A stretch of DNA of 7,091 nucleotides from Campylobacterales bacterium (GCA_027080125.1 JALWSW010000084.1:1-7091), one strand, 5' to 3'. Positions 1 through 5,384 are shown, numbered from the stretch's first letter. Numbers and translations are program-made. Notes: generated from the letters alone by a model not told the origin.

Positions 1-200
1 GCTGATAACATCATTTGCAGCTGCTCATTCTGCTTGTTTAGCAGATCGAGCTGCTGGTGTGTTTCTTTATCCTCAGTAGCAATGTGGTCAATAGCTTGTG
101 ATATGATGGTAGTCTTACTTTTACCGGTTTTTTTAGCAAGCTGATCAAGCTTCATTAACAGCTCATCGTCAAGCTTTACATTTATCTGCTTTTTTGCCAT
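1..200 (-). CDS. Ribbon-helix-helix DNA-binding protein, C-terminally truncated by window edge
   Basis: Only the first 66 codons lie in the window. They start at ATG 198-200 (complement), with AAGGA placed 6 nt upstream. Residues 4-10 (KQINVKL) form the short basic strand of an RHH fold. Residues 12-25 and 28-41 form the two helices, and KSKTTIISQAIDHI is typical of the CopG/MetJ-type second helix. From residue 43 the chain becomes polar with heptad-spaced leucines (LDLLNKQNEQLQMML), suggesting a coiled coil that continues beyond the edge. Such plasmid proteins act as autorepressors, partition factors or relaxosome accessory proteins; the sequence does not decide which. The upstream region holds phased GTATAG repeats, which argues for autoregulation. 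Fold confidence is high and exact role unknown. Confidence 0.85.
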   Translation of the reverse strand, partial: MAKKQINVKLDDELLMKLDQLAKKTGKSKTTIISQAIDHIATEDKETHQQLDLLNKQNEQLQMMLS

Positions 201-211
201 ATTACATCCTT

Positions 212-260
212 GTATATCATCGTATAGCAAAAGTATAGCAAATAGTATAGATTTGTATAG
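212..260 (-). promoter_or_regulatory. Phased hexamer array, candidate operator of the RHH gene
   Basis: GTATAG (CTATAC on the coding strand) occurs exactly at 222-227, 233-238, 245-250 and 255-260, with a near copy GTATAT at 212-217. Successive starts are 10, 11, 12 and 10 bp apart, about one helical turn each, so the copies lie on one DNA face. The array sits directly before an RHH gene and reaches its ribosome-binding site. RHH repressors of the omega/CopG/ParG type bind such iterated half-sites cooperatively, so autorepression is the likely role. One copy (TATACT on the minus strand) could also serve as a -10 element, with TTTTCA 18 bp upstream as a weak -35. Confidence 0.6.
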
Positions 261-317
261 TTAATCCTGAAAAAAGCTATATAGAGCGGAGGTTAGCCCA
301 AATAGGTCATTATGATT

Positions 318-1271
318 TTAATGCCCCAGGTAGTGCTGTGTTATGTCTGCTCGGTTATGCCCGAGGTCGTTCGAAATGTGCTGTTCTGCCTGCTCGTATG
401 TTTCTCCCTGTAATTGATATTCTTGAAACTGATTTTGAGCGTAGGTCCAGCGAAGTCCGTGTGTGCCTGTATATTCCTCGCCTGCAGAAGCGCATGCTTC
501 TTTTAGTGCCTGCCGATATGAATTTTCTTTAAACTCCAGTCTATCTCCGGATTCATTTACCAGCTTTTCTAATTTTTGATGAAGATCCGATGGCAGATCG
601 ATTATTCGTATTTTCCCGCCTTTTCCACCCTCAACTTTAAATCTGTTATCCGGCAAAAGCTGAGAGGAACGGATCATGTTCGTTTCCTTAACTCGTAGGC
701 CAGCGCGATACTGTAATTCTGCAATTGTTTTGTACACAGGATTTTTCATATTATCGACTATTTTTTCCGGATGCAAATATTCTCTATGACCTGAAAAATG
801 CTGCAATGTTTTGCTTGCCGATTGGCGGAGCGGCTTGATTGCAGAGCTAAAATCGTATGTTTTGCCGCGCGTAAATCTTTCGCTGTACATATTCAGGGCG
901 GTCTCGAGCTTCTCAGCAGCTGCGGCGTACTGCATAAATGTCGCATGCGCAACGCCCTGATCTACTTTAGTTTTCAGATATGAGGCTATATGTTCGCTGG
1001 TTAGTTTTTCTATATCTTTGACATGAAATTTTTCCTTCGCGTGCTGCAAAATATGTCGCCATGTATCGCGATAGGCGTCGGCTGTCGCATATGAATGTAC
1101 GCCGAGCTGCTTTCCAATTTCGTGCCAGGTTGCGCTCCGGGAGCCGCGGAAACCGGCAGTGGTGATAAATTCTCGAGCAGCTGCTTTTGCGGCGTGTTTG
1201 CTTGTTCCGATTGCATTAATACCGGATTTTTTAAAGAGCATGTGCACTTGATAGTTTGCTGATCCTTTCAT
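318..1271 (-). CDS. Tyrosine recombinase / integrase, 317 aa
   Basis: This is a site-specific recombinase of the tyrosine family. Catalytic residues are all visible: R193 in RAGLRVKE, K217 in EGGKGGKIRI, H271 and R274 in HGLRW, H305 in DLGHNRADIT, and Y314 in QHYLGH. The H305-Y314 spacing of 9 equals that of XerD. Residues about 45-135 look like the SAM-like core-binding domain. The chain ends three residues after the tyrosine, which resembles the Integrase_1/Phage_integr_N type of plasmid and ICE integrases as I recall them. The frame is open to 1529, but the start is placed at ATG 1269-1271 because GGAGGT lies 10 nt upstream and the extra 86 residues only translate hairpins and tandem repeats. 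Likely role: multimer resolution or integration of the element. Confidence 0.9.
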   Translation of the reverse strand: MKGSANYQVHMLFKKSGINAIGTSKHAAKAAAREFITTAGFRGSRSATWHEIGKQLGVHSYATADAYRDTWRHILQHAKEKFHVKDIEKLTSEHIASYLKTKVDQGVAHATFMQYAAAAEKLETALNMYSERFTRGKTYDFSSAIKPLRQSASKTLQHFSGHREYLHPEKIVDNMKNPVYKTIAELQYRAGLRVKETNMIRSSQLLPDNRFKVEGGKGGKIRIIDLPSDLHQKLEKLVNESGDRLEFKENSYRQALKEACASAGEEYTGTHGLRWTYAQNQFQEYQLQGETYEQAEQHISNDLGHNRADITQHYLGH

Positions 1272-1280
1272 TAATGATTT

Positions 1281-1332
1281 GACCTCCAAAGACCTCCAAG
1301 ATTGAAGTATCTTGAACTGAAGTATCTTGAAC
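1281..1332. repeat. Two short tandem duplications before the recombinase start
   Basis: A 10-bp unit GACCTCCAA(A/G) is duplicated at 1281-1290 and 1291-1300. On the coding strand each copy carries GGAGGTC, so the recombinase has two Shine-Dalgarno-like sequences, of which the nearer is well spaced. Two base pairs further, the 15-bp unit TGAAGTATCTTGAAC is repeated exactly at 1303-1317 and 1318-1332; read leftwards, each copy contains GATACT, a weak -10-like hexamer. Duplications this perfect suggest recent slippage or a functional doubling of sites. Confidence 0.8.
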
Positions 1333-1645
1333 TCCACGTGCCATCTAAAGGGTGACATAGAAGGCACAAAAAGTGCCAACAATAGGTTGTTCAGGCCTAT
1401 CCTCTGCCAATTTTTTTGCTGCGTCCGCAGCAAGCCATCACTGGCGAAAGGGGAACCGCAAAGTGCGGAAAAATCGTCAGCGCGTAGCGCGCCGAACCCT
1501 GAAATAGGGCATGGGTAGATATTACCCATTAAACATATAGAAAATGTTTACATTCTCAGCTTCACTTTTGCATCGTTTACGACGATGCAGCGCGGTGAGA
1601 CGCGCTTAAAGCTGGCTTCTGCCAGCTGCGAGCCTGCGGCTCGTG

Positions 1646-1683
1646 AAGGGCTTCGCCCTTATTGCCTGCCAATGGCAGGCAAT
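1646..1683. repeat. Double-hairpin repeat, copy 1
   Basis: Two abutting hairpins: AAGGGC/GCCCTT with loop TTC (1646-1660), then ATTGCCTGCC paired with its complement across an AAT loop (1661-1683). The same pairing of an AGGGC hairpin directly followed by a GCCTGCC hairpin recurs at 3682-3715 with different loops, so this is a dispersed composite repeat on this element. Confidence 0.75.
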
Positions 1684-1737
1684 GACGCTCCCTGCTCTTT
1701 TCCAAATTATACGCCTTCGGCGTAATTTGTCAAGTCC

Positions 1738-1794
1738 AGCTCGCTTTAGTTGCATCTGCTCGACTCTGTCTTCGCAGCGCAACTAAAGCGAGCT
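1738..1794. repeat. Perfect 16-bp inverted repeat
   Basis: AGCTCGCTTTAGTTGC at 1738-1753 is perfectly complementary to 1779-1794, enclosing 25 bp. It is the longest palindrome in the window. It ends 40 bp before the -35 hexamer of the rightward cassette and closes the hairpin chain. A 16-bp arm length could suit a recombinase or regulator, or a strong cruciform. There is no T-tract directly after either arm, so an intrinsic terminator is not supported. Confidence 0.8.
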
Positions 1795-1833
1795 TATCTC
1801 CCTAATTTATTAAGTTTTTTCTATTCTCTTCCC

Positions 1834-1861
1834 TTGACAAATGCGACAAATCTATTATGAT
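1834..1861 (+). promoter_or_regulatory. Sigma70-like promoter of the three-gene cassette with GACAAAT repeats
   Basis: A perfect TTGACA (1834-1839) is followed after 16 bp by TATGAT (1856-1861), a five-of-six match to the -10 consensus. Transcription should start around 1867-1869, almost at the first ATG (1870). The heptamer GACAAAT occurs at 1836-1842, 1845-1851 and 1872-1878, with starts 9 and 27 bp apart. ATGCGACAA also recurs at 1841-1849 and 1882-1890. These repeats overlap the -35 element and the start codon, so they are good candidate binding sites for a repressor, possibly the product of the first gene. Confidence 0.65.
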
Positions 1862-1869
1862 ATATTTGT

Positions 1870-2331
1870 ATGACAAATAATATGCGACAAGACGACAGCT
1901 ATTACATCAGGCGTTTCGCAAGGATCACGCGCGAGGCGCAAATCGATGCGCTTGTTCGCGCATTGCGCATATCCCCTGAGCAAGCCGATATCGTACTTAA
2001 AAAAGTAATTGCTGAAATGAAGCGTCAAGAAACCTTGTTATCCCTCGCACATCAAAAGCGCGAGATCACCGAACAGGAAGCAAAGCGAATAAAAGAAATA
2101 AAGTTGCTGTGCATTCGTAAAAATACTGCCACTGCCAGAAAGGAAGGCAGGGTTCACCGGTTGGTAAGAACCAAGCTGTTTGCGGAAATCGATGATCTCC
2201 GCAAACGCAATATCAGTTGGCGCAAAATATCAGAGTATGTCAAAAAAGTATATCGACATCAAATTCCATACCAAACGCTGCATCGAGTTTATTCTCAATT
2301 AAGAAAAGAACTTTTTTTTGAAGATGACTGA
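1870..2331 (+). CDS. Unrecognised 153-aa protein, putative C-terminal helix-turn-helix
   Basis: I do not recognise this family. The protein is highly charged and mainly helical. Residues 20-60 (REAQIDALVRALRISPEQADIVLKK...) look like two or three helices. Residues 105-147 (AEIDDLRKRNISWRKISEYVKK...IPYQTLHRVYSQLRKE) match the pattern of plasmid and transposon HTH proteins in which an SWRKISEYL-like helix is followed by a recognition helix of the type YQTLHRVYSRL. A DNA-binding role is therefore inferred. No Shine-Dalgarno precedes ATG 1870 or the in-frame ATG 1882. With the predicted transcription start near 1868, the mRNA may be leaderless, unlike most genes here, which have clear AGGAG-type sites. 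It overlaps the next gene by 8 nt, so the pair is probably translationally coupled. Confidence 0.75.
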   Translation: MTNNMRQDDSYYIRRFARITREAQIDALVRALRISPEQADIVLKKVIAEMKRQETLLSLAHQKREITEQEAKRIKEIKLLCIRKNTATARKEGRVHRLVRTKLFAEIDDLRKRNISWRKISEYVKKVYRHQIPYQTLHRVYSQLRKELFFEDD

Positions 2332-2848
2332 TCCTGGAGTTTTTTTGTCTGTCGGTATTATAATTTTGGCAATATGGAGCTTTGCTCTGATCAAGAAACA
2401 AAAAAAAGTAAATATAAAAATGCTGCACGCAAAAGCAGAACTGGAAAAAGCAGGGATAGTTGAAAAAGATTCAGAAAATAAGATAAAGACATACGAACAA
2501 TTATACAATCAAAAAATAAAAGAAATAACTGCACTAAAGAAACAGCTTTCAGAACAGATTGAGAAAATCGAGAAGGAACGGGAAGAGATAAAGGTCAATA
2601 ATCAAGATATTCTGGCAAGAGAAGAAGAATTAAATATTAATTTACACCAAGTCAACAAACTCGAGGCGGAATATCAAAAAGCGCTTGAGAAATGCTTAAG
2701 GGTACTTGCAAGAAAAAAGAAGGCGGTTAGGAAAACGTATCAAGGAAATAAAGGAAGGTCAAAAAAAATAATAAATGAAATAGATGATGAGATAAACCTG
2801 CTTAAATCCATTGATGAAAACATCAAAAAAGATAAAAAAGTTATGTGA
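2324..2848 (+). CDS. Unrecognised membrane-anchored coiled-coil protein, 174 aa
   Basis: No family is recognised. From ATG 2324 the N-terminus has one hydrophobic segment at residues 6-23 (VFLSVGIIILAIWSFALI), followed at once by KKQKK. By the positive-inside rule, this puts the rest of the chain in the cytoplasm. Residues about 33-125 are rich in K, E, Q and L with heptad spacing (ALKKQLSEQIEKIEKEREEIK), indicating a long coiled coil. The C-terminal 45 residues are very basic (RKKKAVRK, KGRSKK) and might touch nucleic acid or phospholipid. ATG 2324 lies inside the end of the previous gene (8-nt overlap), just after a run of eight T. An in-frame TTG at 2318 is a less likely start. The ribosome site is poor, so coupling is expected. 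The coding frame is clear but the function is unknown. Confidence 0.75.
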   Translation: MTDPGVFLSVGIIILAIWSFALIKKQKKVNIKMLHAKAELEKAGIVEKDSENKIKTYEQLYNQKIKEITALKKQLSEQIEKIEKEREEIKVNNQDILAREEELNINLHQVNKLEAEYQKALEKCLRVLARKKKAVRKTYQGNKGRSKKIINEIDDEINLLKSIDENIKKDKKVM

Positions 2849-2868
2849 AAAAAATCAGGAGATGATAT

Positions 2869-3354
2869 ATGGATGACATAAACCATGAGCATGAGATTGA
2901 TATAGATGAGATATTGGATGAGGGGTATGCTGAGCTCGGAGACATTATCGTTTTTACAAAAAAAAATCCGTTTAACGCAAGGTTAATCAGAATCAAAACT
3001 GATAACGGTTATGAGTACAAGGAGATATACGGACGATCAACAAAAGCGATTAAACTCAGGAAATTCGGGATTGAATTGTCTGGCATTAAAATTTTATTTT
3101 TTGTTGAACTGCTTAAATCGTACGTTGCCAATCGTCTTGAAACCGGAAAAATTTATAAAATTGATGATGAAATTGTTGCCACGACAAAGAAAAACAGCGG
3201 CATGCTACATATATACAACATCGAATATATTGGTGAATACGATGTAAATTGCAAATTCGACAAGTTATATGCATCATATTACGCCAGCTGCATACAGACA
3301 ATTCTGAGGACACTTCCACTTGTACCAGGACGTGAGGAAACTTTAATTCATTAA
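2869..3354 (+). CDS. Unrecognised 161-aa soluble protein with acidic N-terminus
   Basis: No family is recognised. The start ATG 2869 has AGGAG at 2857-2861, 7 nt upstream, and lies 20 bp after the previous stop, so it belongs to the same operon. Residues 1-25 are strongly acidic (MDDINHEHEIDIDEILDEGYAELG) and probably flexible. Residues 25-60 and 90-125 alternate as beta strands (DIIVFTKK, ARLIRIKT, GKIYKIDDEIVATT, LHIYNIEYIGEYDV), while FFVELLKSYVANRL and YYASCIQTILRTL look helical. There is no signal peptide or clear membrane span; the FGIELSGIKILFFVELL stretch is hydrophobic but interrupted by charge. The acidic N-terminus could contact the basic tail of the preceding protein, which is inference only. 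Confidence 0.7.
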   Translation: MDDINHEHEIDIDEILDEGYAELGDIIVFTKKNPFNARLIRIKTDNGYEYKEIYGRSTKAIKLRKFGIELSGIKILFFVELLKSYVANRLETGKIYKIDDEIVATTKKNSGMLHIYNIEYIGEYDVNCKFDKLYASYYASCIQTILRTLPLVPGREETLIH

Positions 3355-3660
3355 TTTTGTGGGTTTGCAGGGTTTGGCGGCATCTCTAAAAAGTCCTTTA
3401 AAACGGTCTCAGATGCCTCGAGATTGATTTCGAGGTACAGAATACTGCCTGGCCATAAAAATCGCTTAATTTGGCTGTTTATGTATTCTTAAATTTGATA
3501 TAATATCCTGTTGTTTCCTTTTTTGAGAAACAATTAACGAAAAACGTTATATCTGTATCTGATCCGTGCCTGATCTCCCCAAGATATTTTTTTAAAAAAT
3601 TTTTGGTATTTTTTAGTATCTGTTTGTTTAGTGTAGTTATGGTTTATTCATTTTTTGTTT
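3355..3660. other. Non-coding stretch between the cassette and the origin
   Basis: No open frame with a ribosome site is visible. It contains a 6-bp hairpin CCTCGA/TCGAGG at 3416-3435, a TATAAT with adjacent hairpins (separate entry), a direct repeat CTGATC at 3559-3564 and 3570-3575, and A/T tracts at 3587-3606. No strong intrinsic terminator after the cassette is obvious. Confidence 0.6.
3499..3549 (+). promoter_or_regulatory. TATAAT element followed by two hairpins; possible small transcript
   Basis: A perfect -10 hexamer TATAAT lies at 3499-3504, but no good -35 is visible (TGTTTA at 3476-3481 is a poor match at 17 bp). A transcript starting near 3511 would begin with hairpin TTGTTTC/GAAACAA (3511-3533) and continue with TAACG/CGTTA (3535-3549), then A/T tracts about 40 nt on. 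This could be a small RNA or simply AT-rich DNA before the origin. Confidence 0.3.
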
Positions 3661-3669
3661 CCCGGGTGA

Positions 3670-3731
3670 GCGCTGTGCGCGAGGGCGTAGCCCTGCCTGC
3701 CCATAAGGGGCAGGCTCTTCCGCGGTAGCGG
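3670..3731. repeat. Second hairpin cluster, related to the 1363-1794 chain
   Basis: Four hairpins: GCGC/GCGC loop TGT (3670-3680), AGGGC/GCCCT loop GTA (3682-3694), GCCTGCCC/GGGCAGGC loop ATAAG (3695-3715) and CCGC/GCGG loop GGTA (3720-3731). Each has a counterpart with similar arms but a different loop in the first chain (1480-1490, 1646-1660, 1661-1683, 1456-1468). The middle two abut in both places. The cluster is a G+C-rich island in otherwise very AT-rich DNA just upstream of the origin, which suggests insertion of a mobile palindromic repeat. Confidence 0.75.
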
Positions 3732-3735
3732 CTGC

Positions 3736-3986
3736 AGATATAAATTATTAACCGGCTTGAGCTGCTGCAGAGTTAATATATTATATAAGTTTTGTTTATT
3801 TTTAAAACACACACATTCGTGATTTTTTGTTTTTGCTGTTATTTTTTTTGATTTTTGTGATTTCTCAGTTTTTAGAGTGTGTTTTAATATTTTTAAGAGT
3901 TTTAAGAGTTTTGTCACACTTTTTTCAACCTGCATTTTTTGTTGGTATATATAGGATTTATTAAGGTTGGAAACTTTTTAAAAAAC
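3736..3986. other. AT-rich origin segment, probable unwinding region
   Basis: This stretch is dominated by T-tracts on the given strand and lies immediately upstream of the iterons, the usual place for the melting region of an iteron plasmid. It contains a perfect 11-bp inverted repeat TTAAAACACAC (3802-3812) with its complement at 3877-3887, and a 9-bp tandem TTTTAAGAG at 3891-3899 and 3900-3908. I find no exact DnaA box (TTATNCACA). TAAAACACA within both arms is a seven-of-nine match at best. Confidence 0.5.
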
Positions 3987-4091
3987 ACTTTTCTAATGCT
4001 TTATGCTACTTTTCTAATGCTTTATGCTACTTTTCTAATGCTTTATGCTACTTTTCTAATGCTTTATGCTACTTTTCTAATGCTTTATGCT
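3987..4091. repeat. Five perfect 21-bp iterons of the replication origin
   Basis: Five identical tandem 21-bp units begin at 3987, 4008, 4029, 4050 and 4071, each with the core CTAATGCTTTATGCTAC read across the junction. A period near two helical turns and a position 60 bp before a Rep_3-type gene are classic for iteron-controlled theta plasmids, where monomeric initiator binds each unit on the same face. The copies show no divergence. Translated, they give a meaningless ATFLMLY repeat, so the open frame through them is not a gene. Confidence 0.95.
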
Positions 4092-4126
4092 ACACTACTT
4101 GAATTTTTAAGTAGTGTATTTACAAT
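4092..4126 (+). promoter_or_regulatory. rep promoter overlapped by a 9-bp inverted repeat
   Basis: ACACTACTT (4092-4100) pairs perfectly with 4109-4117 and abuts the last iteron. TTGAAT (4099-4104) and TACAAT (4121-4126), 16 bp apart, make a plausible promoter whose -35 lies inside this repeat. The arm shares CTACTT with the iteron junctions, so Rep dimers may bind here and repress their own gene, as in RepA/RepE/Pi-type plasmids. The role is inferred from position and shared sequence. Confidence 0.65.
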
Positions 4127-4153
4127 GATAGAAATACAAAAAGGAGGCTTCTC

Positions 4154-5377
4154 GTGTATAATGAACTTATGAAAAAGAAAGATATAACCTTTCCAAAACA
4201 TAGTGCTTTAGTTGAAATATCTAATAGTCGAATAACAGCAATTCAACGAAAAGCCTTTGATGGAATGATTTATCTCGCGAGGGAACAGTTAAAAACTAAT
4301 CCGATAAAATATAAATACAGTATATCTGCAAAAATACTCATGAATATGATAAGTATAGGTGAAGATAATTATACATACTTGAATAAATTTTTGTCTGAAC
4401 TGAAGAATATAAACATAAAGTATAATATACTGGGTAAGGATAAAAAATCTGAGTGGGGTGAATTTTCAATGTTGGCAGGATATAGTTACAAAAACGGAGA
4501 AATAACATACTCATTTCCGCATCAAATTCAGGACGCAATTATTGATCCAGACATTTACGCTTGGATAGATATGGTTGTAATAAAAGGGTTAAAATCAAAG
4601 TATGCAGTAGCCTTGTATGAATACATACAAGATTATGTGAATGTTGGTCATCCGATCACGCTTGCACTTGATAGGTTTAAAGAGCTGATGGGGGTACCGG
4701 AAGGGAAATATAAGTCGTTCTTTAACTTCAAACAACGTGTTATTGACCAGGCCATGAATGAAATTAACGCCAGCCCTGGTATTAAATTTATAATTTCTAT
4801 AACTCCTAAAAAGACAGGTAGAAGATATACGCATGTTTTTTTTACTATTAAACCAAAACAGCAAAAACAGCAGATAAAGCAGCAGCTTGATGGTCAACAG
4901 CTTAGTTTACTTCTATCTATGTTACCGGAGCGATATAGATCTAAGACGGCTGAGAGATTGCTAAACAAGCACAAAGATAAAGGTGCCGGGTATATCAAAG
5001 CGCAGATAGAATACACAAACAATGCCGAACCTAATCAGTATATAGCATATCTACGTAAAGCTCTTGAAAATGACTATGCGGGCTTTGAAAAAGGTGATCT
5101 AACGAAAGAACTTGAGAGACAAGAGAAAGAGAAACAAAGAAAAAGAAAAGAAGCCGAATTAAAAAAGAAACTCAAAGAGGAAGAGGAAAGAAAACAACTC
5201 AAGCTTGCATGGGAATCTTTGGATGAGGAGAAAAAAAACGAATATATCGCAAAAGCTGCGGTCCATAATACTTGGCTGCGGCAAGTGTTGATAAAAGGCG
5301 AAAAAAATAAACATGAGGAGCTGGTTGAAGGGATAGCCATGGAAGAACTTAAAAAGTATATGCAACATAAGCAATAG
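4154..5377 (+). CDS. rep: Rep_3-family replication initiator, 407 aa
   Basis: This is the plasmid replication initiator, expected to bind the adjacent iterons and recruit host replisome factors. Residues about 15-140 fit the first winged-helix domain (dimerisation) and 145-235 the second, iteron-binding one. LKSKYAVALYEYIQDY (146-161), FKELMGVPEGKYKSFFNFKQRVIDQAMNEIN (175-205) and the following strand are the strongly Rep_3-like segments. GTG 4154 is chosen as start because GGAGG (4143-4147) lies 6 nt upstream; the in-frame ATG 4169 would be 21 nt away. The C-terminal 170 residues exceed the usual family length and include a Q-rich linker (235-250) and a K/E-rich probable coiled coil (315-365), a less common extension that may mediate handcuffing or host-factor contacts. 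Confidence 0.93.
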   Translation: MYNELMKKKDITFPKHSALVEISNSRITAIQRKAFDGMIYLAREQLKTNPIKYKYSISAKILMNMISIGEDNYTYLNKFLSELKNINIKYNILGKDKKSEWGEFSMLAGYSYKNGEITYSFPHQIQDAIIDPDIYAWIDMVVIKGLKSKYAVALYEYIQDYVNVGHPITLALDRFKELMGVPEGKYKSFFNFKQRVIDQAMNEINASPGIKFIISITPKKTGRRYTHVFFTIKPKQQKQQIKQQLDGQQLSLLLSMLPERYRSKTAERLLNKHKDKGAGYIKAQIEYTNNAEPNQYIAYLRKALENDYAGFEKGDLTKELERQEKEKQRKRKEAELKKKLKEEEERKQLKLAWESLDEEKKNEYIAKAAVHNTWLRQVLIKGEKNKHEELVEGIAMEELKKYMQHKQ

Positions 5378-5384
5378 CAGATCA

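Larger units (their letters stand above)
1363..1794. repeat. Chain of about sixteen hairpin-forming inverted repeats (non-coding)
   Basis: Within 432 bp I can pair arms at 1363-1377, 1378-1391, 1416-1433, 1456-1468, 1480-1490, 1497-1509, 1511-1529, 1530-1550, 1570-1588, 1589-1606, 1610-1627, 1629-1643, 1646-1660, 1661-1683, 1703-1729 and 1738-1794. Stems run from 4 to 16 bp. Loops are mostly 3-7 nt (for example TTC, AAT, TGC, GTCC), except 25 nt in the last. Arms differ from hairpin to hairpin, and several abut with no gap (1377/1378, 1529/1530, 1588/1589, 1660/1661). Some 4-5 bp stems could be chance, but the 7-16 bp ones are not expected at this density. No convincing gene lies here. Possible roles are nested palindromic mobile elements, a single-strand-active DNA site such as an oriT, or a structured RNA. 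Confidence 0.85.

Noticed and set aside
1272..1529. N-terminal 86-residue extension of the recombinase frame
   Set aside because: It reads through hairpins and the tandem duplications, has no recombinase-like sequence, and its ATG lies inside a palindrome, whereas ATG 1271 has a well-placed GGAGGT.
1363..1794. CRISPR array
   Set aside because: The palindromes are not copies of one repeat, spacing is irregular, and there are no cas genes.
1363..1794. Intrinsic terminators
   Set aside because: Several stems are strong, but none that I checked is followed directly by a T-tract in the appropriate direction.
3661..3735. tRNA-like cloverleaf in the G+C-rich island
   Set aside because: The hairpins are sequential, with no acceptor stem closing them and no anticodon or T-arm consensus.
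3648..3935. 95-codon leftward frame in the AT-rich origin region
   Set aside because: It is low-complexity lysine-rich sequence running into the hairpin cluster, without a ribosome site; it is more simply explained by T-tracts on the opposite strand.
3736..3986. DnaA boxes at the origin
   Set aside because: No exact TTATNCACA was found on either strand; the best sites differ at two positions.
3939..4172. 77-codon frame across the iterons
   Set aside because: The translation is a repeated ATFLMLY, which simply mirrors the 21-bp DNA repeat. It has no ribosome site and overlaps the rep start.
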